A stretch of 34,593 bases of DNA. It comes from an uncultured bacterium (GTDB taxonomy: Bacteria > Verrucomicrobiota > Kiritimatiellia > CAIKKV01 > CAITUY01). The stretch is from assembly GCA_903958395.1 (NCBI GenBank), contig CAJBSZ010000207.1, positions 1 through 34,593 on the forward strand, given 5' to 3'. The notes under the pieces were generated by a model, which was not told the origin of the DNA, ran no database searches, and saw only the letters and a list, made by a program, of their open reading frames with translations. Position 1 is the first letter of the stretch, and the number at the start of each line of letters is the position of its first letter. Positions 24,323-31,858 of the stretch are shown piece by piece. Both the position numbers and the translations under genes were made by a program.

Positions 24323-25405
24323 ATGACGAAACGCGAGATTATCAAGACCCTCTTGGCCAAGCAGCTTCCCGAGCGCGTGGGGTTGCACGAGCATTTCTGG
24401 CCCTACATCTGCGAGAACGCGTGGCAGCGGCAAGGCATTGCGCCCGGCACGGACTTCGTCCAGCGGTTTAACCTCGATCTGCGAAGCGTCGCCTGGTACA
24501 GCACACCCGCTCCGCGGCCGGATCTCGCCAAGGTCGCGGAGGAATCGGACGAGTGGGTAGTCAAGCGGGACGGCTGGGGCACCTCGCTAAAGACCTGGAA
24601 ATTCAAGGCCGGCACGCCGGAGCACGTGGACTTCACGGTAACGTCACCCGACGCATGGAGGCGGGAATTCCGCGACGCCTTCGAGGCGATCGACGTCCGC
24701 AAGAGTTTCGATTTCGCCACCATCAAGCAGAATTACACGAAGGCCATGGCCGGCGAGGAATTCGTCACCTACTCGGGGTTGTTCGTGTTCGAGGAAATGC
24801 GCCGGATCATGGGCGACGTCGCCATGCTCGAATCCCTGCTGCTGGAGCCGGAGTGGATTCACGACTTCAACACCCTGGTCACGCGCAAGTGCATGCAGTA
24901 TTTCGAGTACCTGTTCCGGGAGGTCGGCCTGCCCGACGGCATCCACATGTACGAGGATCTCGGCTACACGGCATCCTGCTTCGCATCTCCCGAGGCGCAC
25001 CGCGCGCTGGTGTTACCCTACCACAAGAAACTCTTCGGGATGTTCAAGGATTATAAGCTGCCCATCATCATGCACACCTGCGGCGATTTCCGGCCGCATC
25101 TCGACAGCATCGTCGAGGCCGGGGTGGATTGCATCCAAGCTTTGGAAGCCAAGACCGGCATGAACGTGGTGAAACTGGCGGAGCAGTACAAGGACAAGCT
25201 GTGCTTCATGGGCAACATAGACATTCGCGCGCTGGAAAGCGGCGACCGCGACCGCATCCGGGAGGAGTGCCTGGGCAAGCTCAACGGCATGAAAGCGTTG
25301 CGCGCCCCCTACATCTACATGTCCGACCACTCGATCCCACCCAGCGTTTCTTTGGCCGACTACGAATTCATGCTGCAACTATTCTGGCAGAACTGCCACT
25401 ATTAA
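24323..25405 (+). CDS. Second uroporphyrinogen decarboxylase-like protein
   Basis: This 360-residue cytoplasmic protein of the UroD/methyltransferase superfamily follows GH3 by 28 bases with an AGGAG site and is probably co-transcribed. The family core is IIMHTCGDFRPHLDSIVEAG, followed by VDCIQALEAKTGMN and LCFMGNIDIRALESGD. The HTC pair matches the zinc-binding His and Cys of MtaA/CmuA-type enzymes, and SDHSIP near the C-terminus may give a third ligand. It is clearly different from the 374-residue homologue in the divergent operon (a longer N-terminal segment rich in Trp and Tyr). Two such proteins in one glycan locus argue against haem synthesis and for a role in methyl transfer or another modification linked to the sugar. 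The substrate is unknown. Confidence 0.85.
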   Translation: MTKREIIKTLLAKQLPERVGLHEHFWPYICENAWQRQGIAPGTDFVQRFNLDLRSVAWYSTPAPRPDLAKVAEESDEWVVKRDGWGTSLKTWKFKAGTPEHVDFTVTSPDAWRREFRDAFEAIDVRKSFDFATIKQNYTKAMAGEEFVTYSGLFVFEEMRRIMGDVAMLESLLLEPEWIHDFNTLVTRKCMQYFEYLFREVGLPDGIHMYEDLGYTASCFASPEAHRALVLPYHKKLFGMFKDYKLPIIMHTCGDFRPHLDSIVEAGVDCIQALEAKTGMNVVKLAEQYKDKLCFMGNIDIRALESGDRDRIREECLGKLNGMKALRAPYIYMSDHSIPPSVSLADYEFMLQLFWQNCHY

Positions 25406-25441
25406 CCTAACCGGCATAGCCGGAATTATGGTGTTCGCCGA

Positions 25442-25642
25442 TTATTTTACGGCTTCAATCAGTTGCATGTCAGACTTGAGCAACCGATTGACAACAGCCG
25501 ATATGTCGGAACGCCTGCTGGAGGCAATTTTTTCTACAAAACTCAATACATCCGAATCGAGATAGACGGGCAAGTTCATTTTCGCATCTGGTCGAAAGAA
25601 TTTGCCACGCTCTCCTTTTGAAAAGTCATATTCCTTTTTCAT
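25442..25642 (-). CDS. Ribbon-helix-helix antitoxin paired with BrnT toxin (BrnA-like)
   Basis: This 66-residue protein follows the BrnT gene with one base between (TGAAATG) and a GGAG site inside the toxin's 3' end. The C-terminal half has the ribbon-helix-helix pattern: a beta strand (KMNLPVYLD) followed by two helices (SDVLSFVEKIAS and SDISAVVNRLLKSD). Such proteins bind the toxin and repress the operon. The gene order, toxin first, is that of brnTA, but the protein looks closer to CopG-like repressors than to the usual BrnA (DUF4415) sequence, so the name brnA is not certain. Confidence 0.75.
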   Translation of the reverse strand: MKKEYDFSKGERGKFFRPDAKMNLPVYLDSDVLSFVEKIASSRRSDISAVVNRLLKSDMQLIEAVK

Positions 25643-25643
25643 T

Positions 25644-25949
25644 TCATTTCTCCATGTACTGACTGATTTCCCGCTTTACGGCCTTCCGAGACGAAATAAT
25701 CCGAATACAGGCGCTTGATCCACTTCTTTCCCGGTAGGTGTGATGGATCACCAAAACTCCACCACTGGCCGAAAGGCCAATCGTCACCCAGCGGTCTTCG
25801 GTTTTGCTGTGCTCCTCATCAAACACAGTGATGGCCCTGGGGTCACGGAAAACATGCGTCGCTTGCTCGAATCGCACACCATGATTTTTCCGGTTAAGGC
25901 GATCTTTTGCGGGATCCCACTCGAAATCATAATTCATCGGGTTGCCCAT
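25644..25949 (-). CDS. brnT: BrnT-family ribonuclease toxin
   Basis: This 101-residue protein matches the BrnT (DUF497) family, RelE-fold ribonuclease toxins that inhibit translation. Family marks appear in order: YDFEWDPAKDRLNRKNHGVRF, a central FRDPRAITVFDEEHS, EDRWVTIGLSASGGVLVIHH, and IRIISSRKAVKREISQYMEK. The His in KNHG and the Arg residues near IRIISSRKA are the parts usually linked to activity. A second start, MNYDFEW at 25937, is equally possible and is closer to typical BrnT N-termini. A sigma-70-like promoter lies just upstream at 25970-25997. The antitoxin gene follows directly. Confidence 0.9.
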   Translation of the reverse strand: MGNPMNYDFEWDPAKDRLNRKNHGVRFEQATHVFRDPRAITVFDEEHSKTEDRWVTIGLSASGGVLVIHHTYRERSGSSACIRIISSRKAVKREISQYMEK

Positions 25950-25969
25950 TTTTTATTCATGTGCCCGGC

Positions 25970-25997
25970 ATTGTACGACAAGTGGGACGAAAATCAA
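25970..25997 (-). promoter_or_regulatory. Promoter and operator candidate of the toxin-antitoxin operon
   Basis: On the minus strand TTGATT (25997-25992) and TACAAT (25975-25970) are separated by 16 bases and match the sigma-70 consensus at four and five of six positions. The palindrome TTGTCGTACAA (25981-25971) overlaps the -10 element, a usual place for autorepression by a toxin-antitoxin complex. The inferred transcription start is about 14 bases before the toxin ATG, so the leader is very short. Confidence 0.5.
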
Positions 25998-26049
25998 TCC
26001 GATGTCTTTGATCATTTTTTGCAAACGTCCTACTCTCGGGCGGCGAGCC

Positions 26050-26442
26050 CCAGGAGGTCAAAATATCAAGTATTTGCCGTTTTCATTTACCGAGCATGGA
26101 GCCATTATGGCGGCGAACGTTTTACGATCTGAACAGGCCGAGGAAATGAGCGTCGCCGTGGTACGTGCCTTTGTCCGGTTACGCCGACTCGCTCTGTCAG
26201 TCGAGGGGCTTGCCCGGAAGGTCGCTGCCCTTGAAAATAAGTACGATGCCAGTTTCCGCGCCGTCTTTGATGCCATCCGGGACCTCGTGGAGGGGCAGAA
26301 TGGGGTAAGCCACCCGAAATTCCTTGCCCGAGCCCTGCCCTTTCTTTATACAACCCCGAATGAAATTTCTACTGGTCAGGCCTCCTGTTTTTCTCCGGGT
26401 AGCGGAACGGTTTCATGCGTTCCTCCACCTGGAGCCGCTTGA
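26050..26442 (+). pseudogene. C-terminal remnant of an ORF6N-domain (phage-type) protein
   Basis: The translated stretch from 26050 reads GGQNIKYLPFSFTEHGAIMA, then a Val/Leu-rich segment with MSVAVVRAFVRLRRLA and VAALENKYDASFRAVFDAIRDLV. This is the conserved second half of ORF6N proteins, found in phages and mobile islands. The N-terminal DNA-binding half is missing: the sequence upstream (25950-26050) shows no family match, start or ribosome site. Recognisable similarity ends near 26300, and the frame then runs to 26442 across the start of the radical SAM gene, where the usual C-terminal IGF-type end is not seen. The ORF in the track (25942-26442) is therefore a decayed fragment. It marks an old mobile-element boundary next to the toxin-antitoxin genes. 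Confidence 0.65.
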
Positions 26443-27796
26443 CCTTGAAATCGTCGCGGCCGGAATCGGACCCGGCCATGAAATCCGGATCCTCGATCTG
26501 ACACTCAACCAGCGCTCGGCGATGTCCGATTTTAAATCGGTCATGAAAACGTTCGCCCCCGATGTCGTCGGATTCGGCGGGTATTCCAACCAGGCCGGCA
26601 ATATCAAGGAGCTCGCCCGGCTCGCCAAACAAATCCAGCCTGGCGTGAAAACTATCGTGGGCGGTGTTCATGCCACCATTGTCCCGGAGGATTTCCAGCT
26701 GCCCGGCACCCTCGACTGGGTCGTCCGCGGCGAAGGCTCGACGGCCATCCGGGAACTGATCACCCACTGGGAAGCCGGAACCACCGTCCCGGAAAGCGAC
26801 CGGATCCTCCCCACCGGAAGCCCAGCTTATGCCGCGCTCGCGGCCCTGCCGCCCCCCGCCCTCCCGGACTACGATGCCCTGCCCTGGCCGCGCCGTGACC
26901 TGGTGGATCGATCCCGTTATTTCTGCGTCTGGGCCGGTGCCCGCGATGAGCGCGTCAAAACCCTCTTCCCGCGCGTCGCCACCCTGCGAACCAGCACCGG
27001 CTGCCCGCATCGCTGCAATTTCTGCGTGGTTCACTACCTTGCCAATGGAAAATATCTGCAGCGAACCCCGGCGGATGTCGTCGCGGAAATCGAGGCCGTC
27101 CCCGAAACCCACATTTATTTCGTGGATGACGAGATGTTCATCAGCGCGAAGCGGGCGGAGGCCATCGGCCGGCTCCTGCTGGAGAAGGGCATTCAAAAAC
27201 GCTACATCAGCTGGGCGCGAAGCGACACGATCTGCAAGCATCCTGATCTTTTCAAGCTCTGGAAGCAGGCAGGCCTGGAAGTGGTCTATGTCGGACTCGA
27301 GTCGCTGGAAAGCAAGACTCTCACCGATTACAACAAAGGGGTTCAGCCCGACACCAACCGGCGCGCCATCGAAATCCTGCGGGAACTGGACATCATTCTC
27401 CACGCCGCCCTCATGGTGAACCCGGACTTCACGGCAGACGACTTTGTCCGGCTTCGCAACAGCCTGAAGGAAGTGGCTCCGGCGGAAATCTCCTTTACCG
27501 TCTTCTCCCCGCCGCCGGGGACCCCGCTCTGGAACCAGCACAAGGACCGCTTCATCTGCAAGGATCCCCACGCCTTCTATGACTGCATGCACACCATTAT
27601 GCCGACCCGGCTTCCCCTGAAAACCTTTTACCGCTATTTCTCGCTCCTGTACCTTTTCGGATTCCGCCACAATCCCTGGCGAAGCCGCCGCATCAAGGCG
27701 CCCTTCCGGGATCTGGTGCGTCTCTTTATCTCCGGTGCCCGTTGCGGCCATGCGTTGAAAACGATCTACAAGGAGTACGACCGATCACAGTGGTGA
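26360..27796 (+). CDS. B12-binding-domain radical SAM protein (first of two)
   Basis: I prefer the start MKFLLVRPP at 26360 over 26324 because class B radical SAM proteins begin this way; the product is then 478 residues. The N-terminal Rossmann-like cobalamin-binding domain (about residues 1-130) includes APDVVGFGGYSNQAGN and VKTIVGGVHATIVPEDF, but I see no DxHxxG motif. The radical SAM cluster motif is GCPHRCNFC, with Cys215, Cys219 and Cys222. Later segments YFVDDEMFI and VVYVGLESLESKTL are typical of the family. The C-terminal part is rich in aromatic and basic residues and may contact membrane or lipid. The stop overlaps the next gene as GTGA. Such enzymes often methylate or rearrange unactivated carbons in lipids and natural products. 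The substrate here is unknown. Confidence 0.88.
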   Translation: MKFLLVRPPVFLRVAERFHAFLHLEPLDLEIVAAGIGPGHEIRILDLTLNQRSAMSDFKSVMKTFAPDVVGFGGYSNQAGNIKELARLAKQIQPGVKTIVGGVHATIVPEDFQLPGTLDWVVRGEGSTAIRELITHWEAGTTVPESDRILPTGSPAYAALAALPPPALPDYDALPWPRRDLVDRSRYFCVWAGARDERVKTLFPRVATLRTSTGCPHRCNFCVVHYLANGKYLQRTPADVVAEIEAVPETHIYFVDDEMFISAKRAEAIGRLLLEKGIQKRYISWARSDTICKHPDLFKLWKQAGLEVVYVGLESLESKTLTDYNKGVQPDTNRRAIEILRELDIILHAALMVNPDFTADDFVRLRNSLKEVAPAEISFTVFSPPPGTPLWNQHKDRFICKDPHAFYDCMHTIMPTRLPLKTFYRYFSLLYLFGFRHNPWRSRRIKAPFRDLVRLFISGARCGHALKTIYKEYDRSQW

Positions 27797-29262
27797 ACAA
27801 ACTCCTTCTGGTCCATCCCCTGGGATACCGGGCCGACGCGGCCGGGTCCGATATCGCCCGGCTCGCGAACATCATGCCGCCCATCGGCCTCGCCGGGCTT
27901 GCCGCCTGGCTGGATCGGAAAGGCTTCCAGACCGCCCTGGTTGACTGTTATGCCAAGCCGGACGCCTTGTCGCATATCCGGCAAATTCTCCAGGATCAAA
28001 AACCGGATTTCCTGGGGCTCAGTTGCACCACCTCCAGCTTCAGAGACGGCGTCCGCCTTGCCGAACTGGCAAAATCCATCCAGCCCTCCATCAAAACCGT
28101 TGTGGGCGGCCCCCATGTTTCAGCGCTCAAGGCCAAATCGCTCGCCGGGTATCCCGCCCTGGATTTCGGAGTAGTCGGCGAGGGCGAGGAAACGCTTGGC
28201 GACCTTGCCGCAGGCGGCTGGGAACAACCGGGCACGGTCCAGGGGCTGGTCTGGCGCGAGGCCGACGGCACCCCGGTCTTCAACGGGTACCGGGATCATC
28301 AGCTCGTTCTGGACGAACTCCCCTTCCCGGCCTATGAAAAGCTCGACGGATATCCCTCCGCCTATACCCTGCCGATTTTCAACTACCCGCGCGTCCCCAA
28401 TGCGAGTTGCGTCTCCAGCCGCGGCTGTCCCTACGCCTGCACTTACTGTGACCGGTCTGTTTTCGGACGCAGTTTCCGTTTCAATTCCGCCGATTACATG
28501 GTGGCGCATGTCCGGTATCTTCAGGAGCGGTTCGGAACCCGGCACATCAATTTCTATGATGACCAGTTCACCTTCAACCGGAAACGGGTTGAGGCGTTTG
28601 CTAACCAGCTCATCGAAAACCCGATGCGCATCACCTACAACTGCGCCGCCCGTGCCGAACACCTGGACGAGGATCTGTTGCGCCTGATGAAAGCCTCCGG
28701 CTGCTGGATGATCAGCCTGGGCATCGAGACGGGTGACCCCGAGCTTCTAGCCCAACACCGGCAACGATCCGACCTGGATCTTCTCGCCGAGCGTATCCGG
28801 ATGATCAAACGCGCCGGAATCCGGGTCAAGGGTCTCCTGATGATGGGGCTCCCCGGGGAATCGGAAACCAGTGTCCGGCGCAGCATGAAGTATGTGTATT
28901 CCCTTCCCATTGATGATTTCAACCTGACCAAGTTCACCCCGTTCCCCGGCTCGCCCATCTATGAAACCATCCGGGAGCAGGGTGAATTCGACGAGACCTG
29001 GGAAAAGATGGATTGCATGCACTTCCTGTTCATCCCGAAAGGCATGACCCGCCCCCAGCTCGAGGCGCTGTTCAGGGAATTCTACCGCCGCCATTTCATG
29101 CGGGCCCGAGTGCTCTGGGATTACACCACCATGATCTGGCGTTCACCCGACAGTTGGCGCCGGTTCTGGTTCAGTGCAGGCCGCTTCCTGAAATATGCCT
29201 TCGGAAACCGCCGCCTGGGCGAAAAAGAAGACCTCCCGGAAGGGGTAAAAAACTGTTCCTGA
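27793..29262 (+). CDS. B12-binding-domain radical SAM protein (second of two)
   Basis: The track start at 27742 lies deep in the previous gene. I place the start at GTG 27793 (VNKLLLVHPLGY), whose GTGA overlap with the upstream stop indicates translational coupling; the product is 489 residues. AAGGAG lies upstream but rather far. The cobalamin-type domain includes MPPIGLAGLAAWLDRKGFQ and VVGGPHVSALKAKSL, again without DxHxxG. The radical SAM motif is SSRGCPYACTYCDRS, with Cys212, Cys216 and Cys219. NFYDDQFTF, ISLGIETGDPELL and KGLLMMGLPGE are standard later motifs. The C-terminal region (MRARVLWDYTTMIWRSPDSW) is basic and aromatic, as in BchE/HpnJ-like proteins. It is paralogous to the preceding protein, and the two probably act on one pathway intermediate. 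Confidence 0.88.
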   Translation: MNKLLLVHPLGYRADAAGSDIARLANIMPPIGLAGLAAWLDRKGFQTALVDCYAKPDALSHIRQILQDQKPDFLGLSCTTSSFRDGVRLAELAKSIQPSIKTVVGGPHVSALKAKSLAGYPALDFGVVGEGEETLGDLAAGGWEQPGTVQGLVWREADGTPVFNGYRDHQLVLDELPFPAYEKLDGYPSAYTLPIFNYPRVPNASCVSSRGCPYACTYCDRSVFGRSFRFNSADYMVAHVRYLQERFGTRHINFYDDQFTFNRKRVEAFANQLIENPMRITYNCAARAEHLDEDLLRLMKASGCWMISLGIETGDPELLAQHRQRSDLDLLAERIRMIKRAGIRVKGLLMMGLPGESETSVRRSMKYVYSLPIDDFNLTKFTPFPGSPIYETIREQGEFDETWEKMDCMHFLFIPKGMTRPQLEALFREFYRRHFMRARVLWDYTTMIWRSPDSWRRFWFSAGRFLKYAFGNRRLGEKEDLPEGVKNCS

Positions 29263-29271
29263 AACAGGAAC
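29247..29271 (-). terminator. Intrinsic terminator for the minus-strand operon, possibly bidirectional
   Basis: GTTCCTG and CAGGAAC form a seven-base-pair stem around a three-base loop (29255-29271). On the minus strand the stem is followed by AG and then six T, the usual layout of a factor-independent terminator. On the plus strand the hairpin overlaps the stop codon of the second radical SAM gene but lacks a T run. It would end transcription of the methyltransferase operon after reading through the XRE gene in antisense. Confidence 0.6.
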
Positions 29272-29304
29272 GGAAAATAACGCGCATCGAACAGATATCT
29301 CGTT

Positions 29305-29326
29305 GCGCGTGAACATGTTACGTCGC
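29305..29326. promoter_or_regulatory. Imperfect palindrome upstream of the XRE gene
   Basis: The segment GCGCGTGAACATGTTACGTC, continuing GC, is centred on the perfect palindrome AACATGTT, with outer arms GCG and CGC. A TTGCGC element (29303-29308) and a CTAATT/TAATTA element 17 bases downstream could be a weak promoter overlapping it. It may be the operator of the small regulator, by analogy with autoregulated Cro/C proteins. The rest of the gap 29263-29380 shows nothing else recognisable. Confidence 0.3.
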
Positions 29327-29380
29327 TAATTACCGTTTCCGTTTTGGCCACATGCCAGCGAATAGAGTATCTTTTCTCCA

Positions 29381-29701
29381 ATGAAGGAGAAGGCACTATA
29401 TTCTGAACCCCTCCAAACGTTACGGAACTGGCTTCGGACAAGCCGGAAAGCCCGGAATATTCCCATGCGCACCTTGGCCACCCGCCTGAAGGTCTCCCAT
29501 TCCTGGGTTGCCAAAACCGAAAACGGAGAACGCAGGCTTGATCTGTTGGAATATATCAATCTCTGCATGGCCATCGGGCTTGATCCCCACACAGGCCTTG
29601 ACCTGCTCATCACCAGCCAATCCTCCCTTCATCGCGCGCGCCATGATTATTTTCTGGCCGCCGAAACCCCTCCCAAATATGGGGCTAGGAAGAAGGCCTG
29701 A
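29381..29701 (+). CDS. Small XRE-family helix-turn-helix regulator
   Basis: This 106-residue protein has a Cro/CI-type helix-turn-helix at about residues 15-70. LRNWLRTSRKARNIPMRTLA and TRLKVSHSWVAKTENGERRL give the five-helix pattern, with the recognition helix in SHSWVAKTE. The C-terminal tail (HDYFLAAETPPKYGARKKA) is short and basic. No good ribosome site precedes the ATG. Its last 17 bases overlap, tail to tail, the end of the methyltransferase gene on the other strand. It lies between the radical SAM pair and the biosynthetic operon, so it may control one or both. Transcripts of the opposite operon would cross it in antisense before the terminator at 29247-29271. The target DNA is not known. 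Confidence 0.82.
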   Translation: MKEKALYSEPLQTLRNWLRTSRKARNIPMRTLATRLKVSHSWVAKTENGERRLDLLEYINLCMAIGLDPHTGLDLLITSQSSLHRARHDYFLAAETPPKYGARKKA

Positions 29702-30419
29702 CGGCAATAAATCCCGCCCTGGGAAGGGGTGGATAGAAGTAATACAACCCGTGCCCGAAGGGTTGCCGGATGACAAATCCTTCCTCTTCAAGAAGTACCC
29801 GGATCTCCTTCGCCGTGCGCATGTGAATCACGGAAACCCCCACCCTGAGCAGTTTGAGGTTCCAGACATTCATGAAGCCAAAACGGGAGGGAATCGCCTC
29901 CCACACGCAAAACCGTCCGCCCGGCTTCATCACACGCTTCACCTCACGAATCATGTCGCGTAACCGGTCGTCGGATAAGTGTTTGACCATATAGCCGCTG
30001 AGAATCACATCAAAGGCCCCGTCGCCATACGGCAACTTCGTGGCGATTCCCTCCGTAATCCGGATGTCCTTCTCCAGTCCCCTCTGGCCGATCTCCTCCC
30101 GGGCCCGCTGAACCATCAGCGATGAGTTATCCAGTCCTTCCCATCCCGACGCGGCCCCGGGCACCCCTCCCAGTATACGGCGCAAATAAAGCAAAACACC
30201 CCCATAGCCACAGCCAACATCCAGAATTCTGTCGGAAGACGAAATCCCCGCCGCCCGGGGCAGCGTACTGATCGGGGTATTCAACCAGAGGATCCGCCGG
30301 GGCGAAAACCAGAACCGCACCCAGCGTGCACTCAGGGTGTTACGGGACAACCAGCGATCATATTCGCAGGCCGTAAACCGTTGCTCGTCGCAGTGCGGAA
30401 TGAAGGGAGGGGACTCCAT
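29685..30419 (-). CDS. Class I SAM-dependent methyltransferase
   Basis: This 244-residue cytoplasmic enzyme transfers a methyl group from S-adenosylmethionine. The binding motif ILDVGCGYGGVLLYLRRI lies near residue 60. DVILSGYMVKHLSDDRLRDM and VKRVMKPGGRFCVWEAIPS are the later motifs of the Methyltransf_11 type. The C-terminal region (LYYFYPPLPRAGFIAV) is aromatic and hydrophobic, which would suit a lipid or quinone-like substrate, though this is a guess. The ATG overlaps the ligase stop as TAATG behind an AGGAG site, so the two are co-translated. It is the last gene of the minus-strand operon, and its end overlaps the XRE gene by 17 bases. Confidence 0.9.
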   Translation of the reverse strand: MESPPFIPHCDEQRFTACEYDRWLSRNTLSARWVRFWFSPRRILWLNTPISTLPRAAGISSSDRILDVGCGYGGVLLYLRRILGGVPGAASGWEGLDNSSLMVQRAREEIGQRGLEKDIRITEGIATKLPYGDGAFDVILSGYMVKHLSDDRLRDMIREVKRVMKPGGRFCVWEAIPSRFGFMNVWNLKLLRVGVSVIHMRTAKEIRVLLEEEGFVIRQPFGHGLYYFYPPLPRAGFIAVRPSS

Positions 30420-31858
30420 TAGTATCTCCTGATCTTTCCGCTCGCGGTCCGTTTCAAAGCCCCGACAAACCGGATCTCCTTGGGAACCTTATGGGCGGGC
30501 AGCCGCTCAAAACAAAACCGCCTGATTTCGGAGGCATCCGGTTTCCCGGCCTCCGGCTTCAGCACCACCTCCACCACCGGCATCTGGCCGAACAACGGAT
30601 GAGGCACTCCCGTTACGCGGCATTCCTGAACCGCCGGATGCAACGCCACAACAACTTCCACCTCATGGGGAAAAATCTTCATGCCGACAAAATTGATGAC
30701 ATTCTTCTCACGCCCCAGGAGCGTCAGGCAGCCCTGCCCATCCACTCGTCCGACATCCCCGGTGTTGAACCAGCCCTCCTCCAGAGCTTCCTTCCGGATT
30801 TTCCATGGCGACACATAGGCATCGAATAGCCCCGGCCCGCGGATCAAAACCCTCCCCACACCCTCGGCATCCGGTGCCACAATCCTGACCTCGTACCCCG
30901 GCTGCGCGCGTCCCACAGCACCTGGAATGGCACCCGCCCCGGCGTTGATAAAGGGTAACCCCACCTCAATGATCCCGTACGCCTCCGTGAGACCAAACCC
31001 GAACTTTTCGCGGAAGGCCGACGCCGTTTCATCCGATAGTTTCATCGCCGTTGAAACCGCCAGACGCGTCGAAGCCAGACATTCCGGGGAAACCAGCGGC
31101 GAGGTGGCCAGCACATGGAAATGGAAAGGGGCGGCGTAAAAAACTGTGCCATGCCGGTTCCGGGCGGCCTCCAGGAAGGATTCCGGAAAGGGCTGCCTGC
31201 AGATCACCACCGTCGCTCCGCGCCGCAGATAAAGCAGGATTGTGACCACAAAATGAAAACTCATCGAAAGCACCCAGATGACCGTATCGCAGGATGTGAT
31301 CCCGAGCCCCTGGTTGGCCGCCTCCGTTCGCTCCAGGAGGGTCTGGTGCGACAGAAGCACCCCCTTGCTGTCGCCTGTGGTGCCGGAGGAGAAGCGAATG
31401 AAGGCCGGATTCATGGCGGCATACTCCGGCGGAAATTCGTCACGCGCTGAACACCGACGCAGTGAAAATGTGCGGGCTACAAATCCACAGGGCTCCAATT
31501 GCTCCCCGCCCACCCCGGGATCAACAGACGCTTCCACCATCAGAAAATTGACATCCATTCGATCCAGCACCGTCTTCACTTCGTCGCCCATCAGGGACGG
31601 CGATACCGGAACGATCACAGCGCCCCGTTGAAGCAGAGCCAGGCTCCCCACAACATAATCCGCGCAGTCCTCACACAGGAATGCCACCCGATCCAGCGGC
31701 CGGATCCCGCGACCGGCAAGGGCCTGCTCCACCTGATCCACCGCCCGGAATAACTGGTCGTAAGACAACTCGATGTCACCATCAACCAGGGCGGTATTTC
31801 CCCGTATCGCTTCCGTCTCGCGCCGGATCACATCAACTATGTTACAGTCCTTCTTCAC
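30419..31858 (-). CDS. AMP-forming acyl ligase (ANL superfamily)
   Basis: This 479-residue enzyme activates a carboxylic acid as acyl-adenylate and passes it to CoA or to the nearby acyl carrier protein. Core motifs are visible: FIRFSSGTTGDSKGVLLSH (P-loop, A3), EAYGIIEVGLPF (A5), GWFNTGDVGRVD (A7), GREKNVINFVGMKIFPHEVE (A8 hinge) and KRTASGKIRRY with the catalytic Lys (A10). The start is GTG at 31858. An in-frame TGA lies two codons upstream, and no ATG gives the full N-terminus. This GTG lies inside a 14-base tandem repeat that also holds the stop of the previous gene. With an acyl carrier protein and acyltransferase in the operon, it probably loads a starter or fatty acid. The acid is not predicted. 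Confidence 0.92.
   Translation of the reverse strand: MKKDCNIVDVIRRETEAIRGNTALVDGDIELSYDQLFRAVDQVEQALAGRGIRPLDRVAFLCEDCADYVVGSLALLQRGAVIVPVSPSLMGDEVKTVLDRMDVNFLMVEASVDPGVGGEQLEPCGFVARTFSLRRCSARDEFPPEYAAMNPAFIRFSSGTTGDSKGVLLSHQTLLERTEAANQGLGITSCDTVIWVLSMSFHFVVTILLYLRRGATVVICRQPFPESFLEAARNRHGTVFYAAPFHFHVLATSPLVSPECLASTRLAVSTAMKLSDETASAFREKFGFGLTEAYGIIEVGLPFINAGAGAIPGAVGRAQPGYEVRIVAPDAEGVGRVLIRGPGLFDAYVSPWKIRKEALEEGWFNTGDVGRVDGQGCLTLLGREKNVINFVGMKIFPHEVEVVVALHPAVQECRVTGVPHPLFGQMPVVEVVLKPEAGKPDASEIRRFCFERLPAHKVPKEIRFVGALKRTASGKIRRY

Noticed and set aside
25411-25423. Terminator between the convergent UroD-like and antitoxin genes
   Set aside because: CCGGC-ATA-GCCGG is only a five-base-pair stem with no T run on either strand. 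It may still matter, but it is not supported as a terminator.
25740-26132. 130-aa plus-strand ORF
   Set aside because: It runs antisense through the brnT gene and out of frame through the ORF6N remnant. No family match.
26369-27751. 460-aa minus-strand ORF
   Set aside because: Antisense to the first radical SAM gene, which has the CxxxCxxC motif. The minus frame is open only because of high GC.
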